A DNA stretch of 64,000 nucleotides, from NCBI GenBank assembly GCA_049323755.1, contig JBMOPE010000004.1, forward strand, positions 1 through 64,000, read 5' to 3'. Positions 25,061 through 33,466 of this stretch are shown piece after piece. Origin of the DNA: BRHc4a sp049323755 (GTDB lineage: Bacteria > Bacillota > Desulfotomaculia > Desulfotomaculales > Desulfocucumaceae). The notes under the pieces were generated by a model. That model was not told where the DNA came from, did not search any database, and saw only the letters and a program-made list of their open reading frames with translations. Both the position numbers and the translations under genes were made by a program. Within the stretch, counting starts at the first letter, position 1; the number at the start of each line of letters is the position of its first letter.

Positions 25061-25933
25061 ATGGACCGTTTGCTGGCGGTTGCTGCTCTCACATCACTTA
25101 TACATTTGATAAACACTTTAATTTATTCTGTAAGAGTATCCGGTGTCAGGACAGGCAGGCTTGCCACTGCTATATCTCTATTTAACGTTGTTTTCCTGGT
25201 TTCCAGCACAGCCAATATGATTCAGGGTCCTCTTCTGGCTACAATGGTTGAAGGAGCCATACACAGAGGAGGCGGCGCGGCCGCAGTGGAAGCAATGGGA
25301 TGGCAGATGGAATTCACTGAAAGCTATGCAGGTCAGATAAATATTCTGGCCGGGGATTTCAGGCTGGTTATTCTTTCCGCAACCTTTGGCACCATATTGG
25401 GATGGCTGCTTATACCCTATTTTATTGAGCTGTTCTCCAGGGCTATATTGTTTTTTGAAAAAACAGGCTCTATCTCAGGCATGATTTATGCCATTGTTTT
25501 TTTGCCGCCTCATAAAAAGGAGCTGATTTTAAGGACTGCCGCGCTGCCCCCGGAGGAAAAAAGGGGGGGGGAGGCCATTGTGGCCGGATTTCCTATAACC
25601 TTTCTGGCCATGAATGTAATTGTCACGGGAGTTTTTACCACAGGGGTAATCTCAGCCCTCTATGCCGGGTCTCTATATCCGGGATACAGGGCCTCAGCCA
25701 CTATGCTGGCCTCGGTGGTTAACGGTTTTGCCCAGGTACTTTTTGCTACCATAGTAGACCCGGCCGCCGCAAGGATAACTGATCAGGCAATAAGGGGAGA
25801 CAGGGAAGAGTCCGAAGTAAGAAAAATGGCCTTTTATCTTGCGGGAACAAGGCTTGCGGGGACACTTCTGGCTCAGGGGCTGTTTATTCCGGCGGCCTAC
25901 CTGGTAAGGTTTGTGGCCATATCGATAACGTGA
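25061..25933 (+). CDS. amj: Amj-type lipid II flippase (DUF2837)
   Basis: The 290-aa polytopic membrane protein begins MDRLLAVAALTSLIHLINTL, followed by SVRVSGVRTGRLATAISLFNV, a segment characteristic of the DUF2837/Amj family. In Bacillus subtilis Amj is an alternative to MurJ that moves lipid-linked peptidoglycan precursors across the membrane. At least six hydrophobic segments are visible. The start is taken at the ATG at 25061 with CGGAGTG upstream. A GTG at 25049 is too close to that site. It lies 59 nt after pcrA and is followed by the composite repeat. Confidence 0.85.
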   Translation: MDRLLAVAALTSLIHLINTLIYSVRVSGVRTGRLATAISLFNVVFLVSSTANMIQGPLLATMVEGAIHRGGGAAAVEAMGWQMEFTESYAGQINILAGDFRLVILSATFGTILGWLLIPYFIELFSRAILFFEKTGSISGMIYAIVFLPPHKKELILRTAALPPEEKRGGEAIVAGFPITFLAMNVIVTGVFTTGVISALYAGSLYPGYRASATMLASVVNGFAQVLFATIVDPAAARITDQAIRGDREESEVRKMAFYLAGTRLAGTLLAQGLFIPAAYLVRFVAISIT

Positions 25934-25958
25934 AGCGCTTATACTGAAATTCTTGTTC

Positions 25959-26200
25959 TGTCGGAGGAGCCGAGATGCATTTCCGGTTGGTCGGAGGGGC
26001 CGAAGATGCATTTCCGGTTGGTCGGAGGGGCCGAAGATGCATTTCCGTCCGGTCGGAGAAGCCTGAGAAGCATTCCCGTCTGGTCGGAGACAGGAGAATC
26101 TAACAGCTAGTATATTCTGTCTCCGACGAGTCGGTAATACTCGTCAGCTTCTCCGACAAATCGGAAATGCCCATTAGCTCCTCCGACCGGAAATCAGGGC
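25959..26200 (+). repeat. Composite fold-back element, copy 2 (A-core-B')
   Basis: A-type units start at 25959, 25989, 26020, 26051 and 26082 (31-nt steps except the first). Inverted B-type units have CTCCGAC at 26121, 26151 and 26181 (30-nt steps). The core is GTCGGAGACAG (26083-26093), a 23-nt spacer (26094-26116) and CTGTCTCCGAC (26117-26127). The arms have the same orientation as in copy 1, but the 23-nt spacer is the reverse complement of that in copy 1 (20 of 23 match). It lies between amj and ligA. Confidence 0.9.
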
Positions 26201-26228
26201 TTAAAAGCGAGTAGAGAGGTGCCTTTCT

Positions 26229-28256
26229 ATGTTAGTTCCGAAAGAGAAAGGAAAAAGGGCTGAAGAACTGCGCAGGGAAATTGAAAAGCACAATTACAAT
26301 TATTACGTACTTGATAATCCCACCATCACCGACGCAAGGTTTGACGAGCTCATGCGGGAGCTTCAGTCAATTGAAAAAGAGTACCCCGAACTGGCTGACC
26401 CCGATTCCCCCACAATGCGGGTTGGTGGCGCTCCAAGGGAAGGCTTTGTATCTGTTCGCCACCTGGCTCCCATGCTCAGTCTTGGAAACGCCTTTAGCGA
26501 TGAGGAGTTGATTGAATTTGACCGCAGAGTCCGGCAGGCCGTACAGGGAGATATAGAGTACGTGGCTGAGCTTAAAATAGACGGACTTGCGGTTTCGGCA
26601 CTGTACCGGGACGGAAAGCTGGAAAGGGCTGCAACAAGGGGTGACGGGGAGAGCGGGGAGGATATTACACCAAATATGAGGACCGTAAGGGCGCTGCCTC
26701 TGAAATTGAAGGAACCCGTTGGCCTTTTGGAAGTTCGGGGAGAGGTGTACATGCCCAAGGATGCCTTTGTGAGCCTTAATAGCGCAAGGGAGGAATCAGG
26801 GGAACCCCTGTTTGCCAATCCCAGAAACGCTGCTGCAGGTTCCCTCAGACAGCTGGACCCGTCAGTAACAGCTTCCAGGCAGCTGAGCGTTTTCATGTAC
26901 GCTGTGGGAGCCGTGGAGGGAAGGCAATTTGATAAGCACAGCAATGTACTTGCCTTTCTGAAGGAACAGGGTTTCAAGGTAAATCCACATTACAGGGTTT
27001 TCGCAGGTATTAACGAGGTAATTGAATACTGCAGGGAGTGGCAGCACAGCCGCTATGACCTTCCCTACGCCACTGACGGGATGGTAATAAAGGTTAATAA
27101 TCTCATTCATCAAAACAATATGGGAAGCACCATGAAAAGCCCGAGATGGGCCATAGCATTCAAGTATCCTCCCGAGCAGGCAAAAACAGTGGTAAGAGAT
27201 ATTATAATAAGGGTGGGCAGAACGGGAGTCCTTACCCCCACTGCAATATTAAAGCCTGTGAAGCTGGCAGGAACTACGGTGGCAAAGGCCACACTCCATA
27301 ATGAAGATATAATTGCGGAAAGAGATATAAGGATAGGGGACACTGTAATTGTTCACAAGGCCGGAGACATAATACCGGAAGTCCTGGAGGTAGTAAAAGA
27401 GGACAGGAAAGGAAGCGAAATACCCTTTAAAATGCCGGATAATTGTCCCGAGTGCGGGGCAGTGGCGATAAGGCAGGAGGGTGAGGCCGCTGTCAGGTGC
27501 GTTAGCAGCCATTGCCCTGCGATATACAGAGAAGGCTTGATTCATTTTGTATCAAGGGGTGCAATGGATATATCCGGTCTGGGGCCGGCTGTGTTGGGAC
27601 AGCTAATGTCGGCGGGTTTGGTAAAAACCCCTGCCGACCTGTACAGGCTTAAAAGGGAAGACCTGGTGCCACTGGAGCGAATGGGCGCAAAATCAGCACA
27701 AAACCTTATCAACGCACTGGAAAAAAGCAAGCAAAATCCACTTAACAAGCTTTTATTTGCCCTGGGCATCAGGTTTGTTGGTGAAAGGGCAGCTAAAATA
27801 CTAACAGACAGGTTTTGCTCGATGGAAAGGATAATGTCCGCCACCTATGATGATCTGGTTAACATTCAGGAAATAGGACCAAGGATTGCCGGTAGTATAG
27901 TTGAATACTTTTCAAGTCCGGAAAATATAAAACAGGTTCGGGAGCTCGCCAAACTGGGCCTTAAAATGGAGGCTGAGACCCGTAAAGAAGCTGAAGGGAA
28001 TGGAGTGTTTGAGGGTAAAACCCTGGTTCTTACTGGAGGTCTAAAGCGCTATACCAGGCAGGAGGCCCAGGAGCTTGTGGAGCGCCTGGGAGGAAGGGTG
28101 TCCTCCAGTGTAAGCAAAAAAACAGATCTGGTGGTGGCAGGCGAAGACCCTGGAAGCAAATATGAAAAGGCTATAAAGCTGGGTGTTAAGGTAGTAGACG
28201 AAGAGGAATTCCTTAAGCTGGCCGGGGAGCAGGAGTACGGCAACAAAGAGGAATGA
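26229..28256 (+). CDS. ligA: NAD-dependent DNA ligase
   Basis: LigA seals nicks at replication forks, using NAD as cofactor. In order the 675-aa protein shows domain Ia (HNYNYYVLDNPTITDARFDELM), the adenylation domain with the catalytic lysine in AELKIDGLAVS (Lys116), the OB fold (VGRTGVLTPTAIL), a four-Cys zinc finger (CPECG...CVSSHC), helix-hairpin-helix repeats and a C-terminal BRCT domain (about 590-665). The ATG at 26229 follows AGAGGTG. The length is normal. A composite repeat fills its upstream region. Confidence 0.97.
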   Translation: MLVPKEKGKRAEELRREIEKHNYNYYVLDNPTITDARFDELMRELQSIEKEYPELADPDSPTMRVGGAPREGFVSVRHLAPMLSLGNAFSDEELIEFDRRVRQAVQGDIEYVAELKIDGLAVSALYRDGKLERAATRGDGESGEDITPNMRTVRALPLKLKEPVGLLEVRGEVYMPKDAFVSLNSAREESGEPLFANPRNAAAGSLRQLDPSVTASRQLSVFMYAVGAVEGRQFDKHSNVLAFLKEQGFKVNPHYRVFAGINEVIEYCREWQHSRYDLPYATDGMVIKVNNLIHQNNMGSTMKSPRWAIAFKYPPEQAKTVVRDIIIRVGRTGVLTPTAILKPVKLAGTTVAKATLHNEDIIAERDIRIGDTVIVHKAGDIIPEVLEVVKEDRKGSEIPFKMPDNCPECGAVAIRQEGEAAVRCVSSHCPAIYREGLIHFVSRGAMDISGLGPAVLGQLMSAGLVKTPADLYRLKREDLVPLERMGAKSAQNLINALEKSKQNPLNKLLFALGIRFVGERAAKILTDRFCSMERIMSATYDDLVNIQEIGPRIAGSIVEYFSSPENIKQVRELAKLGLKMEAETRKEAEGNGVFEGKTLVLTGGLKRYTRQEAQELVERLGGRVSSSVSKKTDLVVAGEDPGSKYEKAIKLGVKVVDEEEFLKLAGEQEYGNKEE

Positions 28257-28299
28257 AAAATAAAATTATCGCAAGTAATCCTTAAAAGTAATTTTTAAA

Positions 28300-28452
28300 C
28301 CACAGAGAACACAGAGGTCTTTAGCAGGTTTGAATACTTTAAGTTTTTATATTGATTAAGTAAAAAAATTATTTAATTATTAACTTATGCTTTTGACCTG
28401 TAAGTAATGCTGAAGAGCAAATTCTCTGTGAGCTCTGTGTCCTCTGTGGCTA
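28300..28452 (+). repeat. CACAGAG fold-back repeat
   Basis: The left arm CCACAGAGAACACAGAGG (about 28302-28319) is matched by the inverted right arm CTCTGTGAGCTCTGTGTCCTCTGTGG (about 28425-28450), with about 105 nt of AT-rich unique sequence between. Heptad-like CACAGAG/ACACAGA units recur in both arms. Confidence 0.75.
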
Positions 28453-28588
28453 AAAAAGACAGGAGTTATTTTGTTCTTACCTATAATGTTGCAAGCTGGA
28501 AGACCCTTTGCTATAATATTACAGGCTGTTTTATAGCTTTATTCCAAAAGTAACTACTGGAGGATGAAATATAAGGAATGCCTGAACA

Positions 28589-28624
28589 TTCTGGATTCTG
28601 AATTCTGACTTCTGGATTCCGACC
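28589..28624 (+). repeat. RAYYCAG heptad array, single arm
   Basis: Inverted heptads TTCTGGA TTCTGAA TTCTGAC TTCTGGA end in TTCCGACC, identical in design to the right arms at 9008-9040 and 12219-12247. No matching left arm is seen in the preceding 200 nt, so this may be half an element. Confidence 0.65.
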
Positions 28625-28663
28625 GGATATTCATTCTCTTAAGCTAAAAAAGGATGTGTATTT

Positions 28664-28945
28664 ATGCTTACCAAAGCAGAAGTGGAACACGTTGCACTGC
28701 TCTCCAGGCTTGAGCTTACCGAAGAGGAGAAAAAAGTATACGCGGAACAGCTCAGTAAAATACTTGAGTATGCCAGGATGCTGGACGAGCTGGACACCGG
28801 TGATGTTCCTCCCACTGCACACGTTCTGCCTTTAAAGAACGTATTCAGGGAGGACAAAAAAGGTGATCACCTTCCCCTGGAAAAATCCCTTGGGAATGCT
28901 CCGGAAAAGGATGGCAATTTTTTCAAAGTGCCCCGTATTGTTTAA
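28664..28945 (+). CDS. gatC: Asp/Glu-tRNA amidotransferase subunit C
   Basis: GatC stabilises the GatCAB complex that amidates Glu-tRNA(Gln) and Asp-tRNA(Asn). The 93-aa protein begins LTKAEVEHVALLSRLELTEEE, the family signature, followed by LSKILEYARMLDELDT and a Pro-rich middle (VPPTAHVLPLKNVFRED). The ATG at 28664 has only a weak purine-rich site (AAAAAAGGATG). It is first in the gatCAB operon, with 21 nt to gatA. Confidence 0.95.
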   Translation: MLTKAEVEHVALLSRLELTEEEKKVYAEQLSKILEYARMLDELDTGDVPPTAHVLPLKNVFREDKKGDHLPLEKSLGNAPEKDGNFFKVPRIV

Positions 28946-28966
28946 CAGGATACTGGAGGGATAGTT

Positions 28967-30421
28967 TTGGACCTTTTATATATGACCGCCCATGAACTAC
29001 ATAGAAAGCTTATGGCAAGGGAAATCAGCTGTGAGGAACTGTGCAGGTCAGCGCTGGGCAGAATAGAAAAAGTTGAAGATAAACTTAAGGCCTTTGTCAC
29101 TGTAACCGGGGATTTGGCACTGAGACAGGCCAGGGAGAATGACAGAAAAATTGCCTCAGGAGAAAAAATATCCCCTCTGGCCGGAATTCCTATAGCGATA
29201 AAGGACAATATGTGCATAGACGGGGTAAAGACTACCTGTTCATCTAAAATACTGTATAACTTTATACCTCCCTACAACGCCACCGTCATAGAAAAAATTA
29301 CTGCCGAGGGAATGGTTATAGTAGGTAAAACAAATCTGGACGAGTTTGCCATGGGGTCCTCCACTGAAAATTCAGGATTTCATACAACGTCCAACCCCTG
29401 GGATACAGACCGTGTTCCGGGGGGTTCCAGCGGGGGCTCGGCCGTAGCCGTGGCGGCAGGAGAGTCTGTTTTGGCGCTTGGCTCAGACACCGGCGGGTCT
29501 ATAAGGCAGCCGGCATCCCTTTGTGGGGTGGTGGGAATGAAGCCAACTTACGGTGCAGTGTCCAGGTACGGGCTGGTGGCCTTTGCCTCCTCGCTGGACC
29601 AGATTGGCCCCTTTGCCAGAGATGTTGAAGACTGCGCGATATTACTAAACGCCATTACAGGTTATGACCCCAAGGACTCCACCTCGGCTCCCGGGGAAAA
29701 AACCGACTTTACCTCTTTTATAAATAAGGACATAAAGGGTCTGAAAATAGGTGTTCCCAGAGAGTATATGGGTAAGGGCATAGACCCTGGAGTTCGGGAA
29801 GTAATTGAAAAAGCTCTTAAAGTGCTGTCCTCCCTGGGGGCTGAAATTGAAGAGGCCACCCTTCCCCACAGTAAATACGCCATTCCCGTATATTACCTCA
29901 TAGCCACTGCTGAAGCCAGCTCCAACCTGGCCAGGTATGACGGGGTTAAATACGGCTTAAGGGCGGAAGACGCCGGTGATGTGGTGGACATGTACATGAA
30001 ATCCCGCAGCCGCGGCTTTGGCACCGAGGTTAAAAGGCGGATAATGCTTGGCACATACGCTCTGTCTGCCGGTTATTACGATGCGTATTATCTCAAGGCT
30101 CTTAAAGCCAGAACCCTTATAAAGCAAGATTTTGACAGGGCCTTTGAAAAGTTTGATGTGTTAATTAGCCCTACCTCGCCCAGTACGGCTTTCCGAAAAG
30201 GTGAAAAGGTTGACGACCCGCTGCAAATGTATCTCTCGGACATTACCACCATTTCGGTGAACCTTTCCGGCATTCCCGGCATTTCAGTACCGGCAGGATT
30301 TTCCGGGGGGCTGCCGGTGGGGATGCAGATTATGGGGAGGCCCTTCGATGAGGGAACACTAATCAGGGTTGCCCATGCCTATGAGAAAAGTGCGGGGATA
30401 AATAAATTTCCCGATCTATAG
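28967..30421 (+). CDS. gatA: Asp/Glu-tRNA amidotransferase subunit A (amidase)
   Basis: GatA liberates ammonia from glutamine. The amidase-signature triad is visible: Lys in IPIAIKDNMCIDG, cis-Ser in PGGSSGGSAVAVAAGE and the nucleophile Ser in GSDTGGSIRQPASLCG. The 484-aa length is normal. The TTG start at 28967 follows GGAGGGATAG. The product begins MDLLYMTAHELHRKLMAREI, matching the family. Confidence 0.96.
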   Translation: MDLLYMTAHELHRKLMAREISCEELCRSALGRIEKVEDKLKAFVTVTGDLALRQARENDRKIASGEKISPLAGIPIAIKDNMCIDGVKTTCSSKILYNFIPPYNATVIEKITAEGMVIVGKTNLDEFAMGSSTENSGFHTTSNPWDTDRVPGGSSGGSAVAVAAGESVLALGSDTGGSIRQPASLCGVVGMKPTYGAVSRYGLVAFASSLDQIGPFARDVEDCAILLNAITGYDPKDSTSAPGEKTDFTSFINKDIKGLKIGVPREYMGKGIDPGVREVIEKALKVLSSLGAEIEEATLPHSKYAIPVYYLIATAEASSNLARYDGVKYGLRAEDAGDVVDMYMKSRSRGFGTEVKRRIMLGTYALSAGYYDAYYLKALKARTLIKQDFDRAFEKFDVLISPTSPSTAFRKGEKVDDPLQMYLSDITTISVNLSGIPGISVPAGFSGGLPVGMQIMGRPFDEGTLIRVAHAYEKSAGINKFPDL

Positions 30422-30490
30422 GAATCGATTACACATGTTTGATACCTTTTCAATGTGTTTTGCAACATTCTCCTAGGAGGTAATCTGGAA

Positions 30491-31930
30491 TTGGATAAAT
30501 ACGAAGCTGTAATCGGACTTGAGGTCCATGTTGAGCTTAAGACAAATACAAAAATATTCTGCTCATCCAGCACTGAGTTCGGCGGTGACCCCAACACCCA
30601 TGTCTGTCCTGTTTGCCTTGGGCTTCCGGGAGTTCTCCCTGTGCTCAACAGGGAGGTGCTGGAGTATGCCATCAGGGTAGGGCTGGCAATAAATTGTAAA
30701 ATAGCCGGATTTTCCAAGTTTGACCGCAAAAATTACTATTACCCCGACCTCCCTAAAAACTATCAAATCTCTCAGTACGATCTTCCCATTGCTGAGAATG
30801 GGTATCTGGATATAAGGATTGACGATGCTGATAAGAGAATTGGCATTACCAGGGTTCACATGGAGGAGGATGCCGGAAAGCTGGTGCACCAGGGGACCAT
30901 TTCCACCACACCATACTCTCTTGTGGATTATAACCGAACAGGGGTTCCCCTTGTTGAAATAGTATCAGAGCCGGACATGAGAACTCCAGAAGAGGCAAGG
31001 GCATACCTTGAAAAATTAAAGGCGATAATCCAGTATACCGGTGTTTCAGACTGCAAGATGGAAGAGGGTTCCCTGAGGTGCGACGCTAACATTTCCGTGA
31101 GGCCGGCAGGCAGTGACAAGTTAGGGATAAAAACCGAAATAAAGAACATGAATTCCTTCAGGGCACTCCAAAGGGCTCTCAGGTACGAAATAGAGAGACA
31201 GATCGAGGTTCTTGAGGAAGGCGGCCGCATTGTTCAGGAGACCAGGACATGGGATGAAGCAAAGGGTATAACCTTATCCATGCGGAGCAAGGAGCAGGCC
31301 CATGACTACAGGTATTTTCCTGACCCGGACCTGGTTCCGGTTATAATTGACAGTGAATGGGTGGAAAGGGTAAGGTCTGCCCTGCCCGAGCTGCCTGACC
31401 AGAGAAAGGCCAGGTATGTGGAAGAGTTGGGGCTTCCCGAGTATGACGCCTCAGTAATTACTTCCACCAAGGAGCTGGCCGACTTTTTCGAGGCATGTCT
31501 GAAAGGCTATGCCAATGCAAAAGCCGTAAGCAACTGGGTAATGGGCGATCTTTCAAGACTTCTCAATGCCGCAAACATGGACATAACTGACTGCAGGATA
31601 AAGCCGGAACAGCTTGCTGATATGTTAAAGCTCATGGAAAAGGGCACCATAAGCGGGAAAATTGCCAAAACTGTTTTTGAGGAAATGTTTGAGACAGGGA
31701 AAAACCCTGAAGAAATAGTAAAGCAAAAGGGTCTTGTACAGATATCTGACGAAGGGGCAATCGCAGCTGTAATTGATGAGGTTATTGCCTCAAATCCTAA
31801 AGTTGTTGAAGATTTCAGGGTTGGTAAGGAAAAAGCCATTGGCTTCCTGGTGGGACAGGTTATGAAGTCTACCAGGGGAAAAGCAAACCCTGAAATAGTC
31901 AATAAGATGCTGAGAGAGAGAATTAAATAA
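30491..31930 (+). CDS. gatB: Asp/Glu-tRNA amidotransferase subunit B
   Basis: GatB phosphorylates and amidates the misacylated tRNA. Motifs: YEAVIGLEVHVELKTNTKIFC, CPVCLGLPGVLPVLN with the zinc-type Cys pair, FDRKNYYYPDLPKNYQISQYD, HMEEDAGKL and SMRSKEQAHDYRYFPDPDL. The start is set at the TTG at 30491, ten bases after a perfect AGGAGG, giving 479 aa. Longer in-frame readings from 30455 run through the ribosome binding site. A YqeY-like tail domain ends the protein. Confidence 0.96.
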   Translation: MDKYEAVIGLEVHVELKTNTKIFCSSSTEFGGDPNTHVCPVCLGLPGVLPVLNREVLEYAIRVGLAINCKIAGFSKFDRKNYYYPDLPKNYQISQYDLPIAENGYLDIRIDDADKRIGITRVHMEEDAGKLVHQGTISTTPYSLVDYNRTGVPLVEIVSEPDMRTPEEARAYLEKLKAIIQYTGVSDCKMEEGSLRCDANISVRPAGSDKLGIKTEIKNMNSFRALQRALRYEIERQIEVLEEGGRIVQETRTWDEAKGITLSMRSKEQAHDYRYFPDPDLVPVIIDSEWVERVRSALPELPDQRKARYVEELGLPEYDASVITSTKELADFFEACLKGYANAKAVSNWVMGDLSRLLNAANMDITDCRIKPEQLADMLKLMEKGTISGKIAKTVFEEMFETGKNPEEIVKQKGLVQISDEGAIAAVIDEVIASNPKVVEDFRVGKEKAIGFLVGQVMKSTRGKANPEIVNKMLRERIK

Positions 31931-32104
31931 AATATGTTTTAATGTTTAAAGTAAATTCAGCACTTTAATTTTAATTGATGATCGGTTGTATGAGCAGTGA
32001 TATACAGGGATAATATAATTTGAATACTGTATTCATAGCCTCCTGTCTAATTATATCCTTTTCAGTCAATTAGATTTCTGATATTATAGTTGCAGGTCTT
32101 TTTT

Positions 32105-32125
32105 ACGGCTTATTATTTTAGCCGT
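32105..32125 (+). terminator. Weak hairpin after gatB
   Basis: ACGGCT (32105-32110) and AGCCGT (32120-32125) enclose a 9-nt AT loop, followed by TTATTTGTTT. It lies 45 nt before the next gene and could end the gatCAB transcript. The rest of 31931-32170 is AT-rich with no gene seen. Confidence 0.4.
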
Positions 32126-32170
32126 TTATTTGTTTACATAAATTTATAAGGGAAAGGGTGAGCCTTCAGC

Positions 32171-33307
32171 ATGAAAGACAGAAAGCTGATGATTGTGGAT
32201 ACTACTTTAAGAGATGGTGAACAGACTGCCGGAGTAGTTTTTGCAAACAGAGAAAAGGTGAGGATAGCCAAGTTTTTAGATGAGCTGGGGGTGCACCAGA
32301 TCGAGGCCGGTATTCCCACCATGGGTGGAGACGAAAAGGAAGCTATAAAGGCTATTTGCAAGGCGGGGCTAAAGGCCAGCATAATGGGATGGAACCGCCC
32401 GGTGTTAAAAGACATTGAATCTTCCCTGGAGTGTGGGGTGGATGCTGTGGCCATTTCCATTTCCACCTCGGATATCCATATTAAATACAAGCTGCAGCAA
32501 ACCAAGGAATGGGTAATTGAAAGTATGGTCAAAGCGGTGGAATACGCCAAAAAAGAGGGAATGTACGTTTCAGCCAATGCTGAGGATGCCTCCCGCAGCG
32601 ATATTGATTTTCTAATTCAATACGCCAAGGCCGTAAAGGAAGCAGGAGCCGACAGGCTTCGCTACTGTGATACAGTTGGAATATTGGATCCTTTCACAAC
32701 CATGGAGAAAATAGAAAGAATCCGTAAAGAAGTGGATATTGATATAGAGATGCATACCCACAATGACTTCGGAATGGCTACCGCAAACGCCCTGGCAGGG
32801 GTAAAAGCAGGGGCCAACTGGATCGGCGTCACCGTTATAGGTCTGGGAGAAAGGGCTGGCAATTCCGCCCTGGAAGAGATAGTTATGTCATTAAAGCACC
32901 TGTATGATGTTGACCTCGGCTTTAAGACTGAAATGTTCAGGGAAGTGGCGGAGTACGTTTCCAGGGCTTCGGGCAGGGAACTTCCTGCCTGGAAGGCTAT
33001 AGTAGGATCAAACATGTTTGCCCATGAATCCGGTATACATGCTGACGGCACCATGAAAAATCCCAAGACATATGAAGCCTTTACACCTGAAGAGGTGGGA
33101 CTTGAACGCCAGATAGTAATTGGGAAGCACTCCGGTACCGCATCGCTTAAGGCAAAGTTTGCCGAATATGGAATACACTTAAGTGATCATAAGGCACAGG
33201 AACTGCTGTCAAAAGTAAGGGCATATTGTGTATCACTGAAGCGTCCTCTTTTTGACAAGGAACTGATGTTTATGTATGAGGACTATTTCGGTAAGCCTAA
33301 AGTTTAA
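32171..33307 (+). CDS. Homocitrate synthase family enzyme, possibly Re-citrate synthase
   Basis: A DRE-TIM metallolyase of the LeuA/NifV/AksA group (378 aa). It has DTTLRDGEQTAGVVF at residues 10-24, EMHTHNDFGMATANALAGV with the metal-binding HxH, and the C-terminal acetyl-CoA region GERAGNSALEEIV. It lacks the long LeuA regulatory domain. Such enzymes condense acetyl-CoA with a 2-oxoacid. The next gene encodes an isocitrate-type dehydrogenase, and no nif or lysine genes are near. A Re-face citrate synthase, which in Clostridium kluyveri belongs to this family, is therefore a plausible alternative to homocitrate synthase. The family is sure and the substrate is not. Confidence 0.8.
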   Translation: MKDRKLMIVDTTLRDGEQTAGVVFANREKVRIAKFLDELGVHQIEAGIPTMGGDEKEAIKAICKAGLKASIMGWNRPVLKDIESSLECGVDAVAISISTSDIHIKYKLQQTKEWVIESMVKAVEYAKKEGMYVSANAEDASRSDIDFLIQYAKAVKEAGADRLRYCDTVGILDPFTTMEKIERIRKEVDIDIEMHTHNDFGMATANALAGVKAGANWIGVTVIGLGERAGNSALEEIVMSLKHLYDVDLGFKTEMFREVAEYVSRASGRELPAWKAIVGSNMFAHESGIHADGTMKNPKTYEAFTPEEVGLERQIVIGKHSGTASLKAKFAEYGIHLSDHKAQELLSKVRAYCVSLKRPLFDKELMFMYEDYFGKPKV

Positions 33308-33318
33308 AGAAAATAACA

Positions 33319-33417
33319 AAGGAACGGTTCCTTGACTCATTATGCCCTTTTCGCACCACATCAAAATCAATGAGTTTAGGAACCGTTACCTGACTCAGGG
33401 ACTCCCGGAAGAGTCCC
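33319..33417 (+). repeat. Two stem-loops between the synthase and the dehydrogenase
   Basis: AACGGTTCCTTGACTCAT (33323-33340) pairs with 33370-33387 at 16 of 18 positions. A second stem GGGACTC/GAGTCCC (33398-33417) follows. The word GTTCC/GGAAC plus TGACTCA occurs in both halves. It is not followed by a T-run. It may be a dispersed repeat or an RNA control site for the downstream gene at 33467. Confidence 0.55.
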
Positions 33418-33466
33418 GTATTACTGTATAAGAAGAATAATGAGCAGACAGCTTGGGAGGTAAGGT

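Larger units (their letters stand above)
28257..28663 (+). other. Gene-free spacer between ligA and gatC
   Basis: About 400 nt without a gene. It holds the CACAGAG fold-back pair (28300-28452), a stretch with repeated GCTATAATATTACAG-type words (near 28470-28530) and a one-sided RAYYCAG heptad array (28589-28624). AT-rich words could serve as promoters for gatCAB, but none is convincing. Confidence 0.6.
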
